This document shows positions 11,724 through 22,244 of a DNA stretch of 64,000 nt, piece by piece. The stretch's first letter is position 1. Each line of letters begins with the position of its first letter. The notes beneath the pieces are model-generated. The model had not been told where the DNA came from. It saw only the letters and a list, made by a program, of their open reading frames with translations, and made no database searches. The position numbers and the translations under genes are program-made. The stretch is from Aaosphaeria pasadenensis (lineage: Eukaryota; Ascomycota; Dothideomycetes; Pleosporales): positions 868,001-932,000 of the forward strand of contig JAKLMB010000003.1 of NCBI GenBank assembly GCA_022813625.1, read 5' to 3'.

Positions 11724-13000
11724 TCAATTAAGCTGCAACACTATCCTGCCCTGAATCTTCCCATCTTCCATTTCCCTGAAAATCTATGATTGCCTGTTAG
11801 ATCCAATCAATAGTAGTAGGAATGGGCTGTTGCCTACATTTCCAAGGTCATCTAATTTACGTAGCTCGTAATGCGTCTGAACTGCCCCGCTGGCAGCAAT
11901 CTGAAGGCATTCTTGGACTTCGCGTCGGTTACCCGCCTTGATAGCTACAGATTGTTAGAGAAACACTGAACCTGCTCAGCAAATTAAAACTCACCGCTTA
12001 TTGTGATCTCATTGTTTATCATCTCGCCGATAGATGGCGTAAGACTACCTTCCACCTCAGGCACGCCCAAACACACAAGGTGACCACGGAACCCAAGCCA
12101 GGACAGCGCATTTGCGTATGTTTTCGGGCTGGATGAGCACATAAGGCCAATTCGGGCGCCACCTGACGTTATCTGTAGCACGGCGTTACTGAGGTCTTTG
12201 TCCTCCTGGAACATTGTGAAGTCCAAAAACTCATCCGCCCCTAGGCTCTGGCAGAATTGCTTCTTACTCCCATGATCGATGGCAAGGACTCTGGCACCGA
12301 GTGCTTTGGCGTATTGGATGGCGAGATGTCCCAAGCCGCCTCCAGCCCCCGAAACCAAAACCCAGTCACCGTTGCGTACGTGACTTCGAACCAGAGCTGT
12401 GTACACGGTGACGCCGCCGCACATGAGTGGCGCTGCGGCAGCGAGATCTAGGCCGTCCGGAATTGGCGATAGATACCGTGCTGTACTGATACAATACTGT
12501 TGGAAGGTCCCAGGCGTATAGTACCCGGATATCTTAGCTTCAGCACAGGATGTTTCGCCTCCCTCGAGACAGTTACCTAGCAATTATTAGACAGGTTTGA
12601 ACCGATACACTCCTACGGCGTTCATTTCCTTACTGCAAGCCAAGCATGCATCCGCTGCGAATTTGACACCAACTTTACTCCCTATCTGAGGGGTTTTGAC
12701 ACCCATACCATGAGCAATAACCTCACCGATCCCTTCATGGCCCCCAATTTGTCCTTTTTGAGTGGGGACTGGGAGATGGGGAAATCCATTTGTACAAAAA
12801 GCATAGTCTGTGTGACAAACACCCGAATAGAGACTAGACGATATCAATCATGTACTCAAAGGAGATTTGATGGTTTCATACAGTCGGACAAGAACTTCGC
12901 CTGGCCCAGGCTCCGGAATGGGTAATTCTAGGACTTCTATCTTGGGGGTTCCGGGATCTGCGTAGATCGCTGCTCGATTAATGGTGGTCGTTTGAGACAT
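11724..13000 (-). CDS. Zinc-containing alcohol dehydrogenase (MDR family, yeast-ADH type)
   Basis: NAD(P)-dependent medium-chain alcohol dehydrogenase interconverting alcohols with aldehydes or ketones. Five exons on the minus strand: 12882-13000, 12634-12833, 11995-12576, 11838-11944, 11724-11783; introns are 48-57 nt; 355 aa. Catalytic-zinc residues are in SGVCHTD and the GHEGIGEV block; the structural-zinc loop CLACSNCLEGGETSC (C-x2-C-x2-C-x7-C) is restored only by the second splice, which strongly supports it. The Rossmann motif is GAGGGLGHLAIQYAKALGARV. The C terminus ends IFREMEDGKIQGRIVLQLN, the family's usual tail. Divergent from a bZIP regulator across 955 bp and the first gene of the oxidative block, so it could supply an alcohol-to-ketone step between CYP505/P450 and the BVMO; substrate is not deducible. 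Confidence 0.93.
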
Positions 13001-13955
13001 GGTTTGGGTTAGCTATAACGCATACAATAAGTCAATGTTGAATTCGTTCTAAGTAATTTGAATGAGTGCACCCTGCCCATTCTGAACGTTCATATATAGT
13101 TAAATCGGCTATATCTAGTCAATAGGTTCTCGTGGTATTAGGACCGAACGTCAAGAGTACGAATCAGTGTAATCTGATTCATTTCCCCTTTTAGGTCTAG
13201 ATGAGGGCTCGGCAAGCGTATCTTTATGCTAACGTCTCCCTTAGGTAGTTGTGAAGTCCAGAAGTAGACTACATATAACAAGTACTTTGACGACTACGTG
13301 CGCATGATTTCTCCAAACTCCTCACTCTTCAAATTCGCTAACCAAAGTGCTCCTGCAGTACTCTTCTAGTTGTACTACCCTGCCAGCCTCCCGTGCCTGT
13401 CCATGACTAGCGTCGTACAACCAAGTAGGCACCAACAAAGAAAGAGAAGACCCGGTCCAGGCTGTTTAAAATCGACCGATCTAATGAACCCAACTCACGG
13501 GAGGAGAGGAGAGCAAACATCATCACGATCATCCACTCAGGGTCGAATCGACAAAGAGAGTCATGGGATTTTCCGTGGTGTATCCCGTACAGCCGATTAG
13601 ACCGAATTGGAACGAGGCTCCCCTGACAGGCGGGCCGGGAAAAGCAAATAACGAGCCTTCCAATGATGCCGACAGGAAACCCAATGGCGCACACTTGGCT
13701 CCATTCGTCGTTCTTAGACTCCGAATGAGGTCTAGAATGGAAGAAAGGCTGGCCAGATCGACGTAATAGCTGAAGCTGGGTTCCAATGAGCTAAACCCCG
13801 CCTCCCTCCGCGCCCCCGGCCCCCTAGCGCTCTCTTATCATACGCAACCCCAGGGTCCCACTTCTCCCCATAACAGATGATCAATCGTGCAGACGAACAA
13901 GGCCCCCTTACATCGATTCTGATGAGATTAAACCTATCCCTATTCGATCACGTTG
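13001..13955. promoter_or_regulatory. Divergent promoter region, ADH / bZIP regulator
   Basis: 955 bases between diverging starts. A strikingly C-rich block lies at about 13796-13832 (CCCCGCC, CCCCC and CCCCT runs), 120-160 bp before the bZIP start, and could hold STRE-like (CCCCT) or C2H2-factor sites. Frames in this stretch encode nothing recognisable. Confidence 0.45.
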
Positions 13956-15601
13956 ATGGAGAGCTCATTCAATCCTGCCTACATGACAACCTCGACAACT
14001 GCGCAGACAAGCAAGTCTGCGCCGAAGAAAGATGCAAGCCGTCCCAGCAATTCGAAGAACGATGCAGTCAGCCGGCAGAAAAAACGAGAGGCAGACCGTC
14101 GGCATCAACGGGCAGCACGCGAGAAAACGAGATCTCGCATTGCCTACCTGGAGGCTATGGTCCAGAGGCTCACCATCAACGATCCGAGCGGCCAAGTTTC
14201 CAGTCTGATGCAACGGTTAGCAGAAGTACAGACTGAAAATGATATGCTCCGAAAACGAATGCAGGACATCTCTTTGCTTGCAGGATTCCTTAACCCGCCG
14301 CGAGGTTCACCAGAAAGAAGTTCTAGACGCGAACTTGGATCTTCAGATGCAGAGGCACAAGGCTCGTGGTCGATAGACAACGAGCCTAGGTTCAGTAGCG
14401 ATGATCTCGGTCTAAATGTTATAGAGACAAACATCTTCAGCGATCCTCTCGAATCTTCGAGTCGCGATCTTGCTCAACAGTCCACAGTCAAGACTGCACC
14501 CGCGAGAGTACCCAAGAACATTGAGTGTTCACACATGTCGGCTGCCAGTGCCACAACACTACTCTGTCCTTCTGACCAACAACCTATCGAGAACATCAAT
14601 ATCGCGGGCACTCATATGCCTTCGAGTCCAGATGGTTCAAACCCGATGAGCCCTCCTGAGACGGATACAGAATGTTGCTGCTCGAGTGGCATACAGTATG
14701 CGTCCCCAACGACACCTTCTGCGAGCCTCTGGCGTTCAGCCGATAGTATATTATCATCACAGGCTCTAGTTGGAGATATGATTAAGGTTCCAGATGTTAC
14801 CCTTGAGGAGGATATTCCAGTACGGGCAGTTCTTCAAGGCTGGGAATCGGCGAGCATGTGCCCTCACTTCACCTCTTCTTGGCAGATATTGGAAGGCATC
14901 GATAAGTTGATGTTTTCTTCATGCGATCAGAAGGAGCGAATAGCAATTCTGATCACCATGCATAAGCTGTTGGAGTACCATCGCGATCCATCGCCATTCA
15001 GATTGCAGAGATTACCGCCATGGTTCAGGAAAAGGTTCGTCACTTCCCACTACTTCGTCGTGTTTGGCACTCACATAGATGGCAGACCCGCACAGAGCCT
15101 AGCACACACTTATGCCACCGACTTCTTGGCCTGGTAAGTCATGAGTTCAGTGCAATTCCAAATGGTATCTGATAGATCACTAGGCCCGGTTTGCGGGAGA
15201 AGTTCATCTTCTCCGAGCACCGATATTGCTCCAACATCTTCTGGTATCTTCTTCGAACATGTCTCAAGATCCAATGGCCGGGCACTGTCGAGCAGTGCTA
15301 TGAGTTCAACCACGAAACCGGATTGTTCCGGATAGCACCAGATTTTGCTGAATGTGTGGGAGATATAAGGAATTGGGCAATGACTCCGGAAATGTTCGTG
15401 CGGTTTCCAGAACTTCGCAGCGATATTCCTGCAGTTATGTACATGCAGGCGCCAGTCTCGAACAAGATGCAATGGCAATTCGCAACGAATGGAATCAGAC
15501 CCCTTGTGAAAACGTCAGAACCCAATAGCAAACAAGGCTACAATACTTCACTGGTTGAGGTTCCTTACAAATGGCCGAGTAATGGGCTCAACTATTCTTG
15601 A
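13956..15601 (+). CDS. bZIP transcription factor with DUF3425 domain
   Basis: DNA-binding regulator of the fungal bZIP/DUF3425 class. Exons: 13956-15133 and 15184-15601, intron 15134-15183; 531 aa. The basic region is at residues 40-61 (READRRHQRAAREKTRSRI) and the zipper at about 63-100 (IAYLEAMVQRL...LAEVQTENDMLRKRM). A low-complexity Ser/Thr/Pro-rich middle (about 110-280) is followed by the DUF3425 domain (about 300-510), whose WPGLREKFIF segment is completed across the splice junction. The basic region departs from the classical N-x2-AA-x2-C/S-R pattern (His in place of Asn), a variation common in this group. The ATG at 13956 is the first in frame. Its position next to the ADH makes it a candidate local regulator (inference). 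Confidence 0.88.
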
Positions 15602-16837
15602 TCGACATCAATATAAGTTGGTTGAGAGAGAACATTCACCACATCGTTTCCGTCAATGTGTTCCTTATCCCTCATCAGACTGGACTGTGTCGTATAGGCG
15701 ATATGCAGCTCTCACATGAAAGGAATTGAGAAGTGTAAAATGAAAGTATACAACAGAATTACCAGCAGGGAAGCATATTACATCAAAACGATAGGGAACG
15801 ATAAGAGTTGCAATAGTATAAGGGCGAATCACACTATGCCTGACATATGCAGGCATGTCGTACCAGGCGACTCGTTAATTTATTGCCATGCAAGTTAGCA
15901 TACGGGCCCATAATGAGTACTAAGGCAATGTACAATGTCGTAACATGCTGGCCTGATCGTACACACTGTTCAACCGTTGTGGCACATGAAGTCCTTCTCC
16001 ACTTTTGAACCCTCTCGAGAAGCCAATCAGGCATGTGCCCACCATGCTGTCAATCAATGCTTGATCTTCAGCAAACATGCGGATCCCAGATGATTTTGGG
16101 CATAGACGCAGCTGTTAGCTCAATGCCACCATTTACAACCGTCAAGCCTCGGGTGTACTATCGACGACTACCAAACGTGGACTAGTTCAGCGTCCCTTAG
16201 CATGTGGCTAGTCCGGGGTTGCCAATCCTGAGTCAGTATCAACTAGCATAGCTACTCTTGGTCTTTAGGAGGGGAACTTCAAATTGGAGTTTCATGTCGA
16301 ATGTCCGATATAGCCTACAAGAAAGAATACTTGAAATAACACCGAGTGGATAATGCGCCCGCAGTCTATGCCAGTTTCTAGGATCTACATCCCGCCCAAG
16401 TCATCAAAAGTCGAGTCATCTTCAACGATGCGATGTTCGGTTTCTATTTCCAGTTTGTTGTTCCGATGCTGGCCAGAAATACATACACATTGATTGGCCT
16501 ACCTGGCCAGGGTTCAAGATTCCCCAGACGGGATCTATCCCGCGTTTGGCAGACACGCGAGGAGGCTGCCACAGCACCGGGTTAGGCCATTACATCTACT
16601 TGGTGCAGATTGTAACGCACTTTGAGTCGTAATGCCTGACTCCAATTCGCGTGTGACCTGACCTTCCTAATTGGACGTTGTATGGGAGGTTACAACTGAG
16701 TGTAACGAAGTATATGTACCCCAGGTCGAGGTCATATGATGATAAGAGCAGACTTGACATCTGGTGGCAACTCAAACCATATCTTCCTCTTTTGCATCAG
16801 CCTCAACAGTGATCAGTGCTTAAGCACACGCTACAAT
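15602..16837. other. Intergenic region bZIP / P450
   Basis: 1236 bases in front of the P450 gene. Only short frames without ATG-linked similarity are present. I see no repeat, RNA gene or mobile-element trace; the P450 promoter must be in its right part. Confidence 0.45.
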
Positions 16838-18837
16838 ATGCAGTCGTTGGTCGACACTGGGTTAGCAACGAGTGCCCCGCTCGTTGCTGGTGCAGCAGCC
16901 TACGTTCTCTATGTAAGTCATTAGCCTAGCAACTATATTCATCGAAAGGAATCGAATCCAATGCCATATGCTAATTAATTTCAGTTCCATCGTGGTGAAC
17001 ATCATTTCAACCCCTATGGTATCATTCAAGTCCATTTTGTATTGGCCGCGAGCGTCGCTGCTGTCCTTATCCATTACTTCGACACCCCCACTGCAGCCGC
17101 CTTGAGAACCACTGCATCTTGCGCCTTGCTGTACTTGACATCGCTCACAACATGCACGTTTGCATACCGTCTTTTCCTCAACCCTCTCAACAAATTTCCT
17201 GGACCCATCTCGGCACGTCTTAGCAAGTTCTCCCACGTCTACCAAAATCGAAAACTGAAATCGCACCACGAACTGCAGAAGCTGCACCAGAAACATGGAA
17301 AGTTCGTTCGACTTGGGCCTAATGACATCAGTGTCACCGACCCTGACGCAGCCAAAGTCATATCAGGCACCAACTCCAAGTGCTACAAGGCAACCTGGTA
17401 TGACAATGATGCACCTCTAACTAGCATGCATACGAGCAGGAGCAAGGCCCAACACGATGCCAGAAGAAAGGTCTGGGCAAGCGCCTTCAGCCCTGCAACG
17501 TTGAAGGGATACGAGACGAGGATACAGAAGTATAACGACGAATTGCTTGCAGGTCTGAGCAACTCTCGGTATGCAATCGAGGGTGATTCGGAGCAGGCCG
17601 TCAATGCCAGCGAGACGTTCCATTGGTACAGCTTTGATGTTATGGGTGATTTGGCATTTGGAAAGAGCTTCGGAATGTTGGAGTGAGTAGCAATCTCCTA
17701 ACATTGGCCAACGGAGAATGTTGTGGCTAACGTGTGATAGATCGGCCAAGACGCATTGGGCTATCGAGCTCCTGGGTGACGGTATGAAGCCTGCGGGCTT
17801 GGGTTTGCCAGCTTGGTTCTTCCGATTTATTGTAAGTGCTATGATATTTTCCAGTCCACTTATACCGAGAGCGGACATACAAGATAGCAATGCGTGAAGC
17901 TAACGTCTCTATGTCATCTAGATCAAGATCCCCGGCGCTGCTAAAGATTATTGGCGGTTTATCTTCTTTTGCAATACCCAAATCGCGAAGCGTATGGACG
18001 AACAGCTTAGCCTAAATGCGAAGTCTCGAAATCTTGAGAAAGGGGAATCAAACAACAAGGATATTACACACAAGCTTATCGAGCACTTCGAAGGGATGAC
18101 ACCTGACGCACAGAAGAAAGCTCTACCCATGCTTCAGGGTGACAGTCGATTGATCATCGTTGCTGGCAGTGACACTACTGCAGCAACTTTGACATACCTA
18201 TCCTACTATCTCGCGCGAGACCCTGAATTGGTGAGCAGACTGAGAGACGAGATCAAGAGATGCCTGGGCAATGAAAACGCAGAGGTCGAACACCAAAAAA
18301 TCGTGGATTCTGAGCTTCTGAATGGCTGCATCTACGAAGCATTGAGACTTAATCCGCCTGTTCCGTCAGGTATCTTTCGAAAGACGCCAAAAGAAGGAGT
18401 ATTCGTCGGAGAAACGTTCATCCCAGGCGACACGACGATCCAAATGCCATGGTTTGTCATGGGTCATGGTGAGTATATCCACATCCCAATGTGGAGTCTC
18501 TGTTTCAAGTCATGACAAGCAAAGCTAACAAGTAGTTACAGACGAGGACTGCTACGTTGATGCAGAAACGTTCATGCCGGAACGATGGTTCGCGAAAAAC
18601 GTAGACAGGATGGTGAAGCACAGGGATGCCTGGCAACCATTCAACAGCGGTCCCTATGGCTGCATAGGGAAGAATCTTGCTTTGATGCAGATCCGCGTCT
18701 TGGTAGTGCAAATACTTCAACGATTCGACATCAAGCTGGCACGTGGCGAGAATGGCCATAATTTGATTGAGAACAGCACTGATCATTTCACCGTTGCATT
18801 GGCTCCATTGCGACTGGTCTTCACAGAGAGAGCTTGA
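16838..18837 (+). CDS. Microsomal cytochrome P450 with multi-spanning N terminus
   Basis: Haem monooxygenase of the ER membrane, needing a separate P450 reductase. Exons: 16838-16912, 16985-17682, 17741-17831, 17922-18468, 18542-18837; 568 aa. The N terminus has two or three hydrophobic segments (about 10-25, 40-58, 64-82) before the Pro-rich hinge NPLNKFPGP, longer than the usual single anchor. I-helix AGSDTTAATL (about 369-378), K-helix EALR, PERW, and haem-binding FNSGPYGCIGKNLA with the axial Cys at about 511 are all intact. The layout (several N-terminal helices, the FNSGPYGCIGK haem loop) resembles the CYP67/tryprostatin B 6-hydroxylase-like group, though I cannot assign a family number. 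Convergent with a nitroreductase (205 bp between stops). Substrate unknown; its place beside BVMO and ADH suggests a hydroxylation step. Confidence 0.92.
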
Positions 18838-19042
18838 ATGAAGTGCAATCATGAAGGATGATATCTCATGGAAGCATCATGTATCCACGAACAAAGAGAA
18901 GCCTACTTAGTATTGAAGCTATGAATTGAAAATTTAGCATGTTAAGGGTCTCACCACGTGGCAGTGCTGACTTGGGACTATGAATGCGTCTCTATTAGGT
19001 AGGTAAGATCTATGTTGTGAATATCTTGTGTTCTATCACGGA

Positions 19043-19707
19043 TCATGCCCCAAAACTCTTCAAAGCACTTTCCAATCCAGTCTTCGGTTTTGGATCGGGT
19101 ATTTCACCTGCTCTTCCCCCGAACACCAATTGGGATTTGAGGTTCCAACTCTCGGGTACATCATACAACTTTTTGACGTACGGGGTAATGCCCTGTTGGT
19201 AGTGTTGCAAACTGCAACCTAGGTTTTCTGCTGTCAATGCAGTCCAGACGATGAACTGATGCATGCCAGACGAATGTTCTTCCCATTCGGGAAATTGTTT
19301 TGACAGTGCTGCGAATCGTGGTGTAAGGCTGTCATAGGCTGAAGTGTCATCAAAGAACAAGACCTGTGTTCATTTAGCAAAGAAAGACATCCATAGCTTT
19401 GGTTCCACAGTCAACTCACTGAACCGGCTCCCGCTGCATATCCTTCAATCTTAGGCCCTAGTATTGGTATTGCTTGAGGACTGTCCTTTTGTGTGATTTC
19501 GTATGCATGTCGCCAAAGTTTATCGTGCTCGTCTCCAAACAGAACTATGCATCGGCAGCTGCGGACATTGAACGGCGAAGGGGCGTGCTCCAATGCTTCA
19601 TGGACTATCTCTAGGATGCGAGATGTGGGTATTGACAATTCCTTGTTGATAGTGTAGATTGACCGGCGGCCTTGAACGGCGTTTAGAAAGGGTGTTGTAG
19701 ATGCCAT
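19043..19707 (-). CDS. Frm2/Hbn1-like nitroreductase
   Basis: FMN-dependent nitroreductase-like oxidoreductase of the fungal Frm2 group, soluble, small and probably dimeric; relatives reduce nitroaromatics such as 4-nitroquinoline-N-oxide and affect fatty-acid signalling and redox balance in yeast. Exons on the minus strand: 19420-19707 and 19043-19363, intron 19364-19419; 202 aa, the family's normal length. FMN-contacting N-terminal motif QGRRSIYTINKE (about 12-23), APSPFNVRSCRCIVLFG, the FEED-like segment VLFFDDTSAYDS restored after the splice, and the C-terminal SQLVFGGRAGEIPDPKPK are all typical. The start codon 19707 is preceded by an in-frame upstream extension without similarity, so I use the internal ATG before ASTTPFLNAV. 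Upstream lies a cluster of inverted repeats. Confidence 0.9.
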
Positions 19708-20405
19708 ATTTATTGTTTCTATATCCAAGTGGGTAGAAAACGCGACTGCAACAAAGATAGTATTACTTATATAAATGGACAGATGGAAATCGTTGTAGAG
19801 TCTGATAGAACCAGATTCAGATGATGGCAATCAAGCAGAGTATCACGACCTCAACCTTTATATACTTGGCGAACTGTACAACAAGGAAGTCAGAATGTCT
19901 CAGATGCAGCATTATCGTGGTTCACTTGAGGCTTAGCGCATCCTTCAATTGAGGCTGAGGTGCGGACTTGCGATTGTCGGCCCTCATCATCTGCTATCCT
20001 CCGATCCTTATCATCGCAGATCGGAGGTTATCTCACTCCGAACCTCCTCAAGCACTACACGTCAAATATTTTGTCGCATGTACATAAAGACATCGGAATT
20101 TAACAATATCCCGTTGATCGGAAATTATCATTATTGTATTAAGGCTACGCCGATGCATGCAATGTTGTTGTATATCTGGCAATGAGGTTAAACCTACGGC
20201 TACTCCGGCCAAAGTTACCTCGTTTATTTCAGTCATTGATGATGCAGAGCGATGCTCAATTTACAATCTGACAGAGATTAAGCATGATTGGTCGAAAGAT
20301 TCACTTGAATTCTAGGAACGAGCAATCAATAATGAACAGTGATGGGGCAATCTCTGGGTACGTGAAATCGAATATACTATGATTCTTCTATACTTGTGGG
20401 GATAT
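19708..20405. promoter_or_regulatory. Promoter region of the nitroreductase gene
   Basis: 698 bases between the nitroreductase start and the BVMO stop (both minus strand). The part next to the nitroreductase holds two overlapping inverted repeats (19998-20047, listed separately). No gene inside. Confidence 0.5.
19998..20047. promoter_or_regulatory. Overlapping inverted repeats built on CCTCC/GGAGG, candidate regulator site
   Basis: Arm CCTCCGATC at 19998-20006 pairs perfectly with GATCGGAGG at 20019-20027 (12-base spacer). The GGAGGTT at 20024-20030 then pairs with AACCTCC at 20041-20047. The motif therefore alternates orientation three times within 50 bp, about 290-340 bp upstream of the nitroreductase start. 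CGG/CCG-containing inverted repeats are typical targets of dimeric Zn2Cys6 factors, so a regulatory function is a reasonable inference; nothing proves it. Confidence 0.4.
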
Positions 20406-22244
20406 CTATGATAGCTCGAAACCAGTATAGCCATTTGCAGCAGACTCGTTGATCGTTTTGTAGTATGTGGGAACTCCACCAAGGTAAATCATGGGCTCCC
20501 TCGTCTTTCCGGGGATATTCGTGCCCATGTACCACTATTTTCATTAGTGCTTTGCGTTGGATTAGGAAGAGGGATCGAAACTTACCGAGTCTACGGTGGG
20601 CAACAAGCTTGCATTAGCAAGCTTCCAAATCAATTCTTTGTATTCGGCTTCACTCTCCTTTGTTGGTACAATCTTCTTGAGACCCTTCTCCTTCATGTAG
20701 TTCATGGCATTGACAATCCAATCGCCCTGCAATTGAGCACATGTCGGGCCATTGCACAGAGCTGTTGGACCTTGGGGTCCGTATGTGAAAAACATGTTGG
20801 GGAACCCAGAGGATCCAAGACCAAGGTATGTCTTTGCTCCAGACTCGCTCCAGTGCTCCTTGAGCGATACACCTGAAGGTCCCTTGATATCGATCTGGCA
20901 GAGACCACCAGTGACGGCATCGTAACCAGTGGCACAGACGATGAAGTCAAACTCGTGCTCCTTCTCAGAAGTCTTGATACCCTTCTCAGTAATTTCGACA
21001 ATCGGGGTTCCCTTGGAGCTGGTGTCAACAAGGGAGACATTTGGCTGGTTGTAGATCTCAAAGTATCCCTGCTCCAAAGAGATGCGCTTGCATCCGAAGG
21101 CATACGGCTGCTCCGTCGGTGCAAGGATCTCAGCGACCTTTGGATCGTTGATCTTTGCCCGAGTCTTATCTCTCCAGAACTTATAAGCCTCGTTGTTTGC
21201 TTCCTTTGTGAAGAGCATGTCATAGTAGGTTGCTAGCCAGAAGCTGAAGTCTCCTTCGGCCCAAAGCTTCTCGTAGGTCTTTGCGCGTTCCTCGGGCTCA
21301 TCGTCAAAAGTTGAGCGGGGAAGGAAGTTGAATGCGAAACCAGAGAAACTGTCTGTTCGGCCTTCAAACAAGGCTGGGTATTCGGGTTTGGGAAAGTACT
21401 GCTCCGGAGGCACATACTCGACTTGTCGCATGGGGAGCGACATATTGCAGGTACGTTGGAAGACGGTAAGATGATCGGCAACTTTGCTTAGCTCTTGAGC
21501 AATCTGAATACCAGTAGATCCCTATCATAGTTGTCAATAAGGAGAAATGCATATACAGGCTTCAATGAAACTTACCGTGCCGATGACGGCAACCCTTTTG
21601 CCCTTAAGATCTGGTTCTTCATGAGGCCAGTAGGAGGGATGGAGGAAAGTTCCTATATGGTATTAACTCTGCAGCAACACATCACATCAAGTAAAACTAT
21701 GTTTACCTTTGAACTTGTCGATACCCTCCCAATCAGGAATGTATCTCTTTGCGGCGAAACCGGTGTTAAGCAAGAAGTACTTAACCTTGTAAGTCTCCCC
21801 AGCCTTGGTCTTGATTGTCCACCTCGACTCAACATCGTCCCAAGTGGCTGATGATACAAAAGTCTCGAACTGGGTATCTTTCCTGAGATCCCACTTGTCC
21901 GCCACATATGAGAAATAAGATCGGAGCTCAGCACTGCCGGGGAATCTCTCCTTCCAAGTCCAATCCTTCCACAAAGCTGGGTCGGAGAATTCATAAAAGG
22001 GGATGGCGCTGTCAACACGAGCACCAGGGTAACGGTTCCAATACCAGACACCGCCATAGTTGTCACCACACTCGACCAACTTTACCTTGTAGCCTTCATC
22101 ACGGAGCCTCTTCAACTGCCAGACGCCTCCGAACCCTGCACCAACAATAAGGGCATCAAGCTCCTGAACATGGGTGCCATTGGTCTTAGGGGAGTCACTT
22201 CCATTCAGGGATAGATGCTTTAGGTCATCAATGGAAACAACCAT
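20406..22244 (-). CDS. Type I Baeyer-Villiger monooxygenase (FAD/NADPH)
   Basis: Flavoprotein that inserts oxygen next to a carbonyl, turning ketones into esters or lactones with NADPH and O2. Exons on the minus strand: 21707-22244, 21576-21652, 20586-21521, 20406-20534; 559 aa. First Rossmann motif GAGFGG (35-40), the BVMO-typical GGVWYWNRYPGARVD, the type I fingerprint F-K-G-TFLH-PSY-W-P (178-189, matching FxGxxxHxxxWP and completed across the first splice), and second Rossmann motif GTGSTG (204-209, across the second splice). The C-terminal part ATGYDAVTGG and MFFTYGPQGPTALCNGP agrees with cyclohexanone-monooxygenase-like enzymes. Nothing is missing, so an active enzyme is expected. It lies in the same oxidative block as ADH and CYP505, a set that could form successive steps. 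Confidence 0.94.
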
